52,216 bases of DNA from Bifidobacteriaceae bacterium (GTDB taxonomy: Bacteria; Actinomycetota; Actinomycetes; Actinomycetales; WQXJ01), in assembly GCA_031268215.1 (NCBI GenBank), contig JAIRXP010000087.1, forward strand, positions 1 through 52,216, given 5' to 3'. Shown piece by piece: positions 7,293-16,192 of the stretch. Numbering within the stretch: position 1 is the stretch's first letter; the number at the start of each line of letters is the position of its first letter. The position numbers and the translations under genes were made by a program. The notes under the pieces were generated by a model. That model ran no database searches, was not told where the DNA came from, and saw only the letters and a list, made by a program, of their open reading frames with translations.

Positions 7293-8426
7293 CTACGCGA
7301 CTAGAGCCGCATCCAGTACCCGGGACGCGGCGGGTCGCCAGCCAAGTGCCGGCGCGACCTGGGTAGCCACAAGCTCTAGGATCTGACGGTAGTCCTCGAA
7401 GTCGAAAGTGAATGGCAGCAGGATCGCCAATTCATCGGCGTAGGCGAAGGACGGGTCGCCCAGGAGGTCGTCGATGATCCACCGCGACGTGCCAACTGAA
7501 TCCCGCCGAATGAAGAAGTGCTGATCGCCAACCTCCAGCGGAGCCAGGGTACGCGGAGTGCGCTCATCCAGGTAGGCCTGGTACTTAGCGGCCTGGGCGG
7601 GGCTGGCGGCATCCGTCGGCACTAGCACACGACCGTGCGCCAACTGCCCCCGGAAGCCTGGCGCCTGGTGTTCGCGGTAGACCCGAAGCTGATAGGCCTG
7701 GGCCTCGTCAAAGCTGCCCAGCCCCAGCGCTTTGTTCGACTTGTAGAAGTTGTCATAGATGACATTCCAGCGGTTCTGGGCGGCCCAAATCGCGGATTCC
7801 GCTGAGGTGGACGCCAACCAGAACTTGTCCGCCAAACCTGGCCAGTGCGGCTCCACGCGGTCAGAGAAGAGATGGGAGTTGACTCCGGTCCGGGTTGGGC
7901 TGGTGTCACGGATCTCATCTCCCGGGTTGGTGCCCGGCGTGGGCGGGCCGCTCGGAGTGACCGGGCCGGCCGGTTCGGGACGCAGCTTCTCACCCGCGAC
8001 CAGGGAGCGGATCTTGTTCAGCCGCTCGCGGCTGAAATCCTCGTCCTGCCACCCGGCCCCGTAAAGCAGAGCTTCCTGGCCGTCATCATCCCCGCGAGGA
8101 GGCGCCACCGAGAAGCCTGGCCGCAAGCGTCCCCGAGCCAGCGCGGCCGCCAAGGACAATTCCTCCGCCAAGTTGAACGGGTTCTCATATTGGCCCACTA
8201 TGCAAGCGTTACCAATCTCAATGGTGCTGGTCCGCTCCGCGATGGCGGCCTGAAGTACAGCCGGCGCAGCGGGCGCGTATTGCAGATGGCGGGTGCGAAC
8301 ATAGCCGGCGTTATAGCCGAGTTGCTCGGCTAGCTGGAATAGTTTGATGCCTTCTTCGAGCCCGTCGGCCGGATTGTCCGGCGCGAACGGGAAGATGTGA
8401 ACAAAGCTCAACGATGTGATGGACAT
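7293..8426 (-). CDS. LLM-class flavin-dependent monooxygenase
   Basis: This is a 377-residue luciferase-like (F420/FMN TIM-barrel) oxidoreductase. The start is ATG 8426, preceded by GGAAGGA; the open frame upstream to 8534 lacks a binding site. Visible family features are the AEQLGYNAGYVRTRHLQYAP substrate-side segment near residue 30, ALARGRLRPGFSVAP near residue 100, and a C-terminal DELAILLPF strand. Family members oxidise carbon-sulfur, alkanesulfonate or thioether substrates with reduced flavin and O2. A Pro/Gly-rich insertion lies around residues 155-185. It is the last gene of the large minus-strand cluster with a Dpp-type importer, an amidohydrolase and GST-like proteins, which suggests an imported S-containing substrate. 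The exact substrate is unknown. Confidence 0.85.
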   Translation of the reverse strand: MSITSLSFVHIFPFAPDNPADGLEEGIKLFQLAEQLGYNAGYVRTRHLQYAPAAPAVLQAAIAERTSTIEIGNACIVGQYENPFNLAEELSLAAALARGRLRPGFSVAPPRGDDDGQEALLYGAGWQDEDFSRERLNKIRSLVAGEKLRPEPAGPVTPSGPPTPGTNPGDEIRDTSPTRTGVNSHLFSDRVEPHWPGLADKFWLASTSAESAIWAAQNRWNVIYDNFYKSNKALGLGSFDEAQAYQLRVYREHQAPGFRGQLAHGRVLVPTDAASPAQAAKYQAYLDERTPRTLAPLEVGDQHFFIRRDSVGTSRWIIDDLLGDPSFAYADELAILLPFTFDFEDYRQILELVATQVAPALGWRPAASRVLDAALVA

Positions 8427-8486
8427 TGGACGGTTCCTTCCGGATTGGGTGTTGTTGGTTGTCGTGTGTTGTGGTTGTGATGTGTT

Positions 8487-8510
8487 GGCGCGGGCCGCCC
8501 GGCCCGCGCC
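8487..8510 (-). promoter_or_regulatory. Intra-operon hairpin between binding protein and LLM gene
   Basis: GGCGCGGGCC (8487-8496) and GGCCCGCGCC (8501-8510) form a perfect ten-pair stem around a four-base loop, nine bases after the stop of the binding-protein gene on the minus strand. No T run follows. Such stems after binding-protein genes commonly protect the upstream mRNA from 3' decay or reduce read-through, which would give more binding protein than monooxygenase. Confidence 0.6.
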
Positions 8511-8518
8511 ACGGTTGG

Positions 8519-10177
8519 TCACTGTTCCAGCCATATGGTGTAAGCACCGAATGGCTGGCCTGTGCCGTCGATGAAGATGTTCTTCACCTTGTCGGTGGCC
8601 GCGACCGCGTCCTGCGTTTGATAGATCGGCAGAACATAGAACTTCTCTTTGGTGACGTAGTTCTGGAATTCGGCGTAGGCCTCTTGGCGGGTGGCCAGAT
8701 CCGAAGAGAAGCGGCCAATGTCGATCAGTTCATCAACCTTGGGGTCCTTGAACTTGCCGCGGGCTAGGTATCCCCGGGCCGGATCCGAATAGTAGAGCAG
8801 GTCAATCGCGCCGGCTGGGTCAGCGTCACCGCGGGAATTGTCGAACGATTCGTATTCGTTGGCGGCAGCCCGATCAGCTCCGCTGCCCATGTCCACGATC
8901 TCGTACCTGTAGTCGATCCCCACGTTCTCCTTCAGGGCCGCGCTGATCGCCAAGTTGACCTGTTCACGTGATTCACGGACAAAGGTGGCCTCCGTGACCG
9001 TGCGTACAGTCAGTGTCTGGCCGTCCTTGACCCGGATGCCGTCCGCGTTCCGCTCTGTCCAACCGGCCTGGTCCAGAAGCTCATTGGCCTTATCGATATC
9101 CGTGGCGCTCCAGCCCTCAAGGTTCTTATCCGCCCACGGTCCCCGGACCGAGACAGGCGCCCAAGCCCGGTCATAAGCCCCCTGATACACCGACTTCACA
9201 ATGGCGTCCAAGTCCGAGCCGAGGATGAAGGCCTGGCGCACGCGGACGTCATCGAGCGGCGACTTGGAAACATTCAGATAGAGCGAATAGGGCGTACCGG
9301 AGACGTAGGTCCGGATGTACTGGAAACCTTTTTGATCCTCAAACACTGGCACGTCCAGCGGCTGGATGTCAGACGCGACCTGCACCTGACCCTTTTCCAA
9401 AGCGCCGGTTCGGGTGGCTCCCTCCGGGAAGGTCCGGACCACCACCGAATCCAGGTGCGCGGCCTTCTGGCCCTTGGCGACAGATTCCGGCGCCCAGGCG
9501 TAATCCTCACGTTTAGTTAGCGTCAGCTCGGTGTTGGGCGTGTAGCTGGTGACAACGAAGGGGCCAACCCCCGCCAACTCCGGGCCGCCGGATTCAAGGA
9601 CCGTCTGATCCAGCTTCAAAGACGCTGGCGACAACGGGCTGGAGTTGGTTCCAGTCAAGTACTGGGCGAACAGTACGTCTGGCTTAGTCAAGCTGAAGCT
9701 GACCGTCCGGTCATCGACCTTGGTCACCGTGTCCAGGTACCGCAGCCCGCCGGGAGTGGACGTCCCATAGGATTCGGAACGGATCTTCTCAAAGTTCGCC
9801 AGGACCGCATCAGCGTCAAGGGAGGCGCCATCAGAGAACGTCACGTCGTCGCGGAGGGTCAGGGTAAAGGTCAACCCATCCTCAGATACCTCGTAGCCCT
9901 TCGCCAGCCACGGCTCATATGTGCCGTCCTCATGCAAGTACAGATACGACGCGAAAGCGTTACGCAGCACGGGATAAGCCTTCGCTTGGCCGTTCAGATG
10001 CGGATTGGCGGATTGAAGCTGGGTTTCAATAGCCCAGTAGAGGGTGCCTCCCTCGACTGGTTGGCCAGCTTCCCCGGCCGGTTTATCCTGGTCAGGATCC
10101 TTGGAACCGCAAGCGGCCAGCGTCAAGGCAAGAGCCGCCGCCGTCAACAGAGCGACACCGCGGGAATGGATGGACAT
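8519..10177 (-). CDS. ABC transporter substrate-binding lipoprotein (family 5), copy 1
   Basis: This 552-residue DppA/OppA-type binding protein begins with signal helix ALLTAAALALTLAACG and a lipobox Cys at about residue 23, followed by an acidic linker and the family-5 opening EGGTLYWAIETQLQ. The SD AGAAGGAG precedes ATG 10177. Family members capture peptides, nickel or other small polar compounds for the DppBC-DF channel. It is nearly identical along its length to the protein at 11670-13328, including shared stretches such as RTFPEGATRTGAL and WAPVSVRGPWADK. The two differ mainly in the 90-210 region that contributes to the binding cleft. It follows the amidohydrolase gene by 62 bases in the same operon. 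Confidence 0.9.
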   Translation of the reverse strand: MSIHSRGVALLTAAALALTLAACGSKDPDQDKPAGEAGQPVEGGTLYWAIETQLQSANPHLNGQAKAYPVLRNAFASYLYLHEDGTYEPWLAKGYEVSEDGLTFTLTLRDDVTFSDGASLDADAVLANFEKIRSESYGTSTPGGLRYLDTVTKVDDRTVSFSLTKPDVLFAQYLTGTNSSPLSPASLKLDQTVLESGGPELAGVGPFVVTSYTPNTELTLTKREDYAWAPESVAKGQKAAHLDSVVVRTFPEGATRTGALEKGQVQVASDIQPLDVPVFEDQKGFQYIRTYVSGTPYSLYLNVSKSPLDDVRVRQAFILGSDLDAIVKSVYQGAYDRAWAPVSVRGPWADKNLEGWSATDIDKANELLDQAGWTERNADGIRVKDGQTLTVRTVTEATFVRESREQVNLAISAALKENVGIDYRYEIVDMGSGADRAAANEYESFDNSRGDADPAGAIDLLYYSDPARGYLARGKFKDPKVDELIDIGRFSSDLATRQEAYAEFQNYVTKEKFYVLPIYQTQDAVAATDKVKNIFIDGTGQPFGAYTIWLEQ

Positions 10178-10239
10178 TATGATTTCTCCTTCTAATTGAC
10201 TGGATTCGAGATTGGGAACCCGGATGGTGATTCACGGGC

Positions 10240-11673
10240 TCAGGCCCGCGGGAAAGGGTGCTCCTGGGCCCGCTGGCTGCGGTTGATCAAGGCGGCTCGG
10301 AAATCCTCCGGGCTGAGAGGGTTGGCCCCGTTGACACTGCCGGGGCTAGCGCCGCTCGGGTTGGCCCCGCTGGGATTGGCCCCGCTAGCGCCTCCCTGGC
10401 TTGGCGGGTCGAATGGTTCAAGCCACTCCCGTTCAAAGGTGCGCCCTTCGGTTATGACTTCCACCACCTGATCCAGGGCATCAAGGCTCGCCAACGGATC
10501 GCCTCGCAACACCACCAAGTCAGCGGCGTAACCCGGGGCGAGCACTCCCGTCACGCCAGCCAGGCCTACCGCGCCAGCGGCGCGGGAGGTAGCGGCCAGC
10601 AGGACTTCCGCCCGGGGCAGCCCAGAGGCCTCAAGTTGTTTCAACCCATAGGTGTAAGCCGAGGCGGGATGGACCGCGCCAATGTCATGGCCAGTGACGA
10701 TCCGCGCACCGTGGCGGTACAGATCAGCCGCCCTGGGTGTGCCCGTCTCGCCCGGCACCGGCGGATAAGAGCCAGGGGCGCAGCCATCCACATAGATGCC
10801 CTTGGCCGCGATCTCATCAGCCAAATCAGGATCGAAACTGGTCCGGCCGTCCAGCCCCACGAACGTGACATGAGTGATGTAGTCGATCCCGGCTTCCACC
10901 AGGCGTCTAATACCCTCAGTGCCGTGAGCGTGAGCCGCCACGTGCTTGCCTAGTCGGTGAGCATCATCGATCAACGCCCGCAGTTCTTCCACTGTGAACT
11001 GGGCGTTCCAGGGTGCGGTGGCGAAAGACATGAACCCACCAGTCGCCATCACTTTGATGGCGTCTGTACCAGCGGCATGGTGCTCTCTGACCCGGCGCAG
11101 GATCTCCGGCACGGAATCCGCCGTGCTGCCGTCCTGCCAGTCATGGCCGCCGGAATAGGTGATTGGCGCACCGGCGGCCACTATCCGGGGCCCACGCACA
11201 AGCCCGGCCCGAATGGCCTCCCGCAGCGCGACATCGGCGTAGTCACGGGCGCCCAGGGACTGGACCGTTGTCACCCCGAGCGAGGCGAGCTGACGGGCAA
11301 TCTTGACTGAGGACAAGGCCTCCCATGCCGTGGCGTGGACCTCCGGATCAGGCACACCCGGTCGCAACGCCCGCGAATACGACCCCAGGTGAGCATGAGT
11401 CTCGATGAAACCCGGCACTATGGTGGCGGCACCGTAATCCGTCCGGGTCCAATCCGCGTACTTAGCCGGCAAATCCGCCAGCGGACCAGCCCAGACCACT
11501 TTCCCCCCGGCCAGTGCCACGGCGCCAGACTTGACGTGAGTGCCGGAGGCACCGGTGAATAGGCGTTCGGCGCTCAGCACCCGCACAGGTACGGGCCCCA
11601 AGGGTGCGTCAAGTGCCCTTGACGGTCGCGGCACCGCGCCGCCCGCCACTGTCGCCTCACTCACGGCACTCAC
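10240..11673 (-). CDS. Metal-dependent amidohydrolase (imidazolonepropionase-like)
   Basis: This is a 477-residue amidohydrolase-superfamily enzyme. Visible metal and catalytic residues, in order, are HAH in ETHAHLGSY, Lys in DAIKVMATGG, His in HVAAHAHG, His in YITHVTF and Asp in TGHDIG. This is a full binuclear set, so it should hydrolyse amide or C-N bonds in the cytoplasm. I chose GTG 11673 because it overlaps the upstream stop as GTGA; a TTG at 11685 and a GTG at 11664 are alternatives. After the barrel, near residue 425, comes a tail of GANPS-type repeats and then an ordered-looking end. It sits between the two binding-protein copies. The substrate is unknown; removal of an acyl group from an imported compound is a reasonable guess. 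Confidence 0.85.
   Translation of the reverse strand: MSAVSEATVAGGAVPRPSRALDAPLGPVPVRVLSAERLFTGASGTHVKSGAVALAGGKVVWAGPLADLPAKYADWTRTDYGAATIVPGFIETHAHLGSYSRALRPGVPDPEVHATAWEALSSVKIARQLASLGVTTVQSLGARDYADVALREAIRAGLVRGPRIVAAGAPITYSGGHDWQDGSTADSVPEILRRVREHHAAGTDAIKVMATGGFMSFATAPWNAQFTVEELRALIDDAHRLGKHVAAHAHGTEGIRRLVEAGIDYITHVTFVGLDGRTSFDPDLADEIAAKGIYVDGCAPGSYPPVPGETGTPRAADLYRHGARIVTGHDIGAVHPASAYTYGLKQLEASGLPRAEVLLAATSRAAGAVGLAGVTGVLAPGYAADLVVLRGDPLASLDALDQVVEVITEGRTFEREWLEPFDPPSQGGASGANPSGANPSGASPGSVNGANPLSPEDFRAALINRSQRAQEHPFPRA
10318..10395. repeat. 15-bp minisatellite in amidohydrolase tail
   Basis: Degenerate copies of a 15-base unit of the form GGGTTGGCCCCGCTC stand in tandem. In the minus-strand gene they encode Ser-Gly-Ala-Asn-Pro repeats just after the catalytic domain. 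The copy number is likely to vary between strains by slippage without breaking the frame. Confidence 0.7.
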
Positions 11674-13328
11674 GGCACTAACCAAATGGTGTAAGCGCCA
11701 AAAGGCTGACCCTTGGCATCAATGAAGACGTTCTTCACTTTATCCGTCGCCGCGACCGAATCCTGCGTTTGGTAGATCGGCAAGACATAGAACTTCTCCT
11801 CGGTGACGTACTTCTGGAACTCAGTGTAGGCCTTTAGCCGGTCATCCAGATTGGTGGAGAAACGGCCGGCGTCAATCAGCTCATCAACCTTCGGGTCCTT
11901 GAACTTGCCGCGGGCTATGAAGCCACGCGCCGGATCCGAATGGTACAGCAGATCGAGTCCCGCCGCCGGATCAGCGCCGCCGTAAGAATTGTCAAAGCCC
12001 TCATACTCATTCGCGGCGACGCGCTCGGTGCCGGAGCCCATATCCACGATCTCATACTTGTAGTCAATCCCCACGTTCTCTTTCAAGGCCGCGCTGATCG
12101 CCAAATTCACTTGTTCACGTGATTCGCGGACAAACGGCGCCTCAGTAACTGTCCGCACAGTCAGTGTCTGGCCGTCCTTGACCCGGATGCCGTCCGCGTC
12201 GCGCTCGGTCCAACCAGCCTGGTCAAGAAGCTCGTTGGCTTTATCAATGTCCGTGGCGCTCCAGCCTTCCAAGCTCTTGTCCGCCCACGGCCCCCGGACC
12301 GAGACAGGCGCCCAGGCCCGGTCATAAGCCCCCTGGTAGACGGATTCAATAATGGCATCCAAGTCTGACCCCAGAATGAAGGCCTGGCGCACGCGGACAT
12401 CATCCAGCGGTGGTTTGGAAACATTCAGGTAGAGCGCGTAGGGCGTGCCGGCGACATAAGTTCGGATGTACTGGAAACCCTTTTGATCCTCGAACACTGG
12501 CACGTCCAGCGGCTGGATATCAGATGACACCTGAACCTGGCCCTGCTGCAAAGCGCCAGTCCGGGTGGCTCCCTCCGGGAAGGTCCTCACCACCACCGAA
12601 TCCAGATGAGCCGCCTTCTGGCCCTTGGCAACGGATTCCGGCGCCCAGGCGTAGTCATCCCGCTTCTTGAAGGTCAGCTCCGTGTTGGGCGTGTAGCTGG
12701 TGATGACGAAGGGGCCGACCCCAGCCAGTTCCGGCCCGCCGGATTCAAGAACCGTCTGATCCAGCTTCAAAGAGGCCGGCGACAACGGCGTGGCCCCAGC
12801 CGAAGCCAGGTACTGCGAGAACAACGCGTCTGGCTTGGTCAGCGTGAATTCGAGGGTACGGTCATCAATCTTGTTGATCGAATCGAGATACCGCAGCCCA
12901 CCGGGCGTGGACGAACCGTAGGTTTCCGACAGAATCTTGTCGAAATTGGCCTTGGAGGCATCTGCGGTAAGAGCCTCACCGTCTGAGAAGGTAATGCCAT
13001 CACGCAACACCAAGGTGTGCTTCAGCCCGTCTTCAGAAACCTGGTAGCTTTCAGCCAGCCAGGGCTCATATTCACCCTTTTCGTTCAGATAGAGATATGA
13101 ATCGAAGGCGTTGCGGAGCACCGGAACGGCCTTATCCTGGCCGTTGAGATGCGGGTTGACGGTCTGGAGCTGGGTTTCAATGGCCCAGTAGAGAGTACCG
13201 CCTTCGACTGGCTTACCAGCTTCCCCGGCCGGGTTATCCTGGTCAGAGCCCTTGGAGCCGCAAGCGGCTAACGTCAAGGTTAGTGCCGCGGCCGTCAATA
13301 GAGCGACAACACGGGAACGGTTGGACAT
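11670..13328 (-). CDS. ABC transporter substrate-binding lipoprotein (family 5), copy 2
   Basis: This 552-residue protein has the same architecture as the copy at 8519-10177: signal helix, lipobox LAACGS with Cys near residue 23, family-5 core, and a shared end ending in AYTIWL. AGGAGA precedes ATG 13328. The equal length and shared sequence point to tandem duplication with the amidohydrolase gene caught between. Differences cluster around residues 70-210 (for example NEKGEYEPW against HEDGTYEPW, and LASAGATPL against LTGTNSSPL), so ligand range may differ. It follows the double ATPase gene by 126 bases and its stop overlaps the amidohydrolase start. Confidence 0.9.
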   Translation of the reverse strand: MSNRSRVVALLTAAALTLTLAACGSKGSDQDNPAGEAGKPVEGGTLYWAIETQLQTVNPHLNGQDKAVPVLRNAFDSYLYLNEKGEYEPWLAESYQVSEDGLKHTLVLRDGITFSDGEALTADASKANFDKILSETYGSSTPGGLRYLDSINKIDDRTLEFTLTKPDALFSQYLASAGATPLSPASLKLDQTVLESGGPELAGVGPFVITSYTPNTELTFKKRDDYAWAPESVAKGQKAAHLDSVVVRTFPEGATRTGALQQGQVQVSSDIQPLDVPVFEDQKGFQYIRTYVAGTPYALYLNVSKPPLDDVRVRQAFILGSDLDAIIESVYQGAYDRAWAPVSVRGPWADKSLEGWSATDIDKANELLDQAGWTERDADGIRVKDGQTLTVRTVTEAPFVRESREQVNLAISAALKENVGIDYKYEIVDMGSGTERVAANEYEGFDNSYGGADPAAGLDLLYHSDPARGFIARGKFKDPKVDELIDAGRFSTNLDDRLKAYTEFQKYVTEEKFYVLPIYQTQDSVAATDKVKNVFIDAKGQPFGAYTIWLVP

Positions 13329-13454
13329 GAGGGATTCTCCTTATTCATGAGCAGAATTGGGAACAAATGGTTTGTTAGGAATGGATTGCCGTGGCGACCG
13401 GAAAGAAGGGGGCGCCGTGGGCACAGGTGGGCGTCTGGAGAGTTGAGCTTTAGG

Positions 13455-15233
13455 TCAGCGCACCGCCAATCGGGGGACGGCCCGCAGCAGGGTTTGGGTA
13501 TACGGGTCGGCCGGCGCGTTGAATACTTGATCCACCGGACCCTGCTCAACAATCTGTCCACGGTGCATGACCAGAACGTCATCAACTAAATGATGAACCA
13601 CGCCCAAGTCATGCGAAATGAATACCAGCGCAGTGCCGGTTACTTGGCTCAGTTCCGAAAGCAGGTCCAAGATTTGGGCCTGAATCGACACGTCCAATGC
13701 GGAGACGGGCTCGTCACAGATGAGTACGTCCGGCCGCAGCGCGAGCGCCCTGGCGATGGACACCCGCTGGCGTTGGCCGCCGGACAAGCTGCGTGGTACC
13801 ACTTTCAGCAGGTCCGCCTCAAGATGGGCGGCGGCCAGTACCTCACGGACCCGTTCTTGGCGTTCAGCCCGTGTCAACAGGCCGCGCAGCGGCTCAGCGA
13901 CGATTTCTTCGACGGTATAGCGCGGGTCAAAAGAGCCCAACGAATCCTGGGACACGAATTGCACGGCCCGGCGCAACCGCAACCGGCCCGCCTTGCCATC
14001 GCTGCGCCAGCTCTGCCCGTTGACTTCCACGCGGCCGCTGTCCGGCGCTATCAGCCCCAACAAGATCCGTGCCAAGGTCGATTTGCCGGACCCGGATTCG
14101 CCCACTATCCCAACCTTCTGGCCACGCCCCACGGTCACATCCACGTCCACCACCGCTCGCAGCCGGCGGCGCCCGGATACCTCAAAGGACTTAGAAACGC
14201 CAGCCGCTCGCAGCACGGGTGGCGCTGCCTCTTCCGCCGATGCCGCCGTGCCGACTTCCTGAACCACCTGGGCTAATCGGAGGGCCGGCTCGGGCTCCCC
14301 TGAGTCACCACTCGACAGCCGCTGGCCGCGGGTCGCGGCTGAAGGAACGGCCCGCAGCAACGCTTTGGTGTACTCATGGCGAGGCGCGGTCAAGATCTGA
14401 GCCGTTGACCCTTGCTCCACCACCACGCCATCACGCATGACCAGAACACGATCCGCCGTGCGGGAAACCACCGCCAGGTCATGGGAAATCAGCAGCAGCG
14501 CCGTGCCAGCGTCCCGCCGAGCGGCCAGCAGATCAAGGATCTGGGCCTGGACCGTCACGTCCAAGGCGGTGGTTGGTTCATCCGCCACAATCAGCTTCGG
14601 GTCCCCCGCCAGAGCGGAAGCGATCAGCGCCCGCTGACGCAGCCCACCGGAGAGCTGATGGGCGTACTGGTGCGACCGAACCGCCGGATCAGGAAAGCCA
14701 ACCTCCGCTAAGAGCGCCTCGACTTTGGCGTCAGCCCCAGACTTGTTGGCGCCGTGCGCCCGCAGAGCCTCCTTGATTTCCTGCCCAACGGTCCGCAGCG
14801 GATCAAGCGAAGTGAGTGCGTCTTGCAGAACCAATCCCAGTTCACGCCCCCGGATCTGGCGCCAGCCACGGTCCCGCAATCCCCGAACGTCACGGCCCAC
14901 GATCCGGAATTCATCCGCCGTTACCCGTGAAGTTGGTCCCGTCAATCCCAGCAAGCTGAGTGAGGTGACCGACTTGCCAGAACCGGACTCACCCACCAGG
15001 GCGACCGCCTCGCCAGGATAGACCGTCAGGTCTAGCCCGCGAACGGCCTGGACGTGCCGGGTTGGAGTGGTGAACTCGACCGCTAAGTTCCGGACTTGGA
15101 TGACTGGTTCGCCACGGCCACCGGAGCCGCTGTCCGTTCCGTCGCCGGAACCGGCTTCCAGGGCCTGAGGCCGGCTCAGTTCTGTTACATCCTGCCGGTC
15201 CGCCTCGCGGCCGGCTACCAGCGTCGGGTTCAC
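13455..15233 (-). CDS. Dpp/Opp-type double ABC ATPase
   Basis: This 592-residue protein carries two complete ABC modules, equivalent to DppD and DppF fused. Module 1 has Walker A GESGSGKS near residue 79, signature LSGGLRQR and Walker B IVADEPTTALD. Module 2 has Walker A GESGSGKS near residue 375, signature LSGGQRQR and Walker B ICDEPVSALD. Both keep the switch His (SHDL), so both sites look active. A Ser/Gly/Glu-rich linker joins them. GTG 15233 overlaps the upstream permease stop (GTGA). It energises import of the ligand held by the two binding lipoproteins. Confidence 0.92.
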   Translation of the reverse strand: MNPTLVAGREADRQDVTELSRPQALEAGSGDGTDSGSGGRGEPVIQVRNLAVEFTTPTRHVQAVRGLDLTVYPGEAVALVGESGSGKSVTSLSLLGLTGPTSRVTADEFRIVGRDVRGLRDRGWRQIRGRELGLVLQDALTSLDPLRTVGQEIKEALRAHGANKSGADAKVEALLAEVGFPDPAVRSHQYAHQLSGGLRQRALIASALAGDPKLIVADEPTTALDVTVQAQILDLLAARRDAGTALLLISHDLAVVSRTADRVLVMRDGVVVEQGSTAQILTAPRHEYTKALLRAVPSAATRGQRLSSGDSGEPEPALRLAQVVQEVGTAASAEEAAPPVLRAAGVSKSFEVSGRRRLRAVVDVDVTVGRGQKVGIVGESGSGKSTLARILLGLIAPDSGRVEVNGQSWRSDGKAGRLRLRRAVQFVSQDSLGSFDPRYTVEEIVAEPLRGLLTRAERQERVREVLAAAHLEADLLKVVPRSLSGGQRQRVSIARALALRPDVLICDEPVSALDVSIQAQILDLLSELSQVTGTALVFISHDLGVVHHLVDDVLVMHRGQIVEQGPVDQVFNAPADPYTQTLLRAVPRLAVR

Positions 15234-16192
15234 CGGTCTCTCCTTTCATAACGCCGTTGAAGGTTCTGCCCCAACACCGTGGCCGCGACCACCACGGAAG
15301 TCAGAGCCACACCCGGGAAGACCGCGCCCCACCAGGCCTGACGTAAGTAAGTGCGGCTTTCAGCCAGCAAGAGTCCCCATTCAGCGGCCGGCGGCTGGGG
15401 CCCAAGCCCCAAGAAGCTCAACGCGGAAGAACCAATGATCGCCCCGCCCAAGCCAATCGTGATCATGATGGGCAGGGCCCCCAGGGCATTGGGCAAGACA
15501 TGTCGCCACACGATCCGCCGTGACGTCAGCCCAAAGGTCTTGGCCTGTTCAACATATCCCGAGCCCAGTGTCACAAAGGCGTTCGCCCTGATCAGCCGCG
15601 CATACTGGGGCAGCGCGCCAACCCCCAGAGCCAGCACCAGATTGCCCGCGCCACGCCCGGTGAAGGTGATCAGGAACATGGCCAGCAACAAACCTGGGAA
15701 GGCCGCCACCACATCAACGAAACGGCTGATCACTCGGTCCAGCCAGCGCGGCCCAACGGCCGCGCCCAGGCCAACCAGCAATCCCAGCAGCACGCCCAAG
15801 GTTGAGGCGCCCAGCCCAATCAGGACTGAATACCGCGTCCCATAAATGATTCGCGTCAGCACGTCCCGTCCCAGCAGATCCGTCCCAGCTAGATGTTCGG
15901 GACCAGGCGGCAAATGCGATTCGCGCGGATTGGCGTCCAACGGATCGCCGCTGGTCAGCGCCCCCGGAGCGATGGCCGCCAAAGCCACAATCGCCAAGAT
16001 GGGCAACGCGAAGACCAAATCCCAATGAACGCCGGCGGACCACTTCAGGACCGTGTCGCGGACGTTCCGGTAACGGCGGCTGGACCCAAGAGCGGCAGGT
16101 GCGACGGCGGCATCGGCGGACGGACTGGAGGCGGCCACCGCCAACACGACGTCTGACTGATCGGTAACAGAAGTTTCTGCGGGGGCGCTCAT
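15230..16192 (-). CDS. Dpp/Opp-type ABC permease (DppC-like)
   Basis: This 320-residue inner-membrane protein has an Ala/Ser-rich cytoplasmic start, a first helix near residues 60-80 (FALPILAIVALAAIAPG), the DppC extracytoplasmic motif HLAGTDLLGRDVLTRIIYG, and five further helices. The EAA loop is in the region after YVEQAKTFGLTSRRIVWRHVLPN. It forms the pore with the upstream DppB-like protein. Start and stop overlap its neighbours by four bases (ATGA and GTGA), so permeases and ATPase are translated as a unit. Confidence 0.92.
   Translation of the reverse strand: MSAPAETSVTDQSDVVLAVAASSPSADAAVAPAALGSSRRYRNVRDTVLKWSAGVHWDLVFALPILAIVALAAIAPGALTSGDPLDANPRESHLPPGPEHLAGTDLLGRDVLTRIIYGTRYSVLIGLGASTLGVLLGLLVGLGAAVGPRWLDRVISRFVDVVAAFPGLLLAMFLITFTGRGAGNLVLALGVGALPQYARLIRANAFVTLGSGYVEQAKTFGLTSRRIVWRHVLPNALGALPIMITIGLGGAIIGSSALSFLGLGPQPPAAEWGLLLAESRTYLRQAWWGAVFPGVALTSVVVAATVLGQNLQRRYERRDR

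Noticed and set aside
10258..10953. Plus-strand open frame of 231 codons opposite the amidohydrolase
   Set aside because: No SD, no domain, composition of an antisense frame; the minus strand has complete metal ligands.
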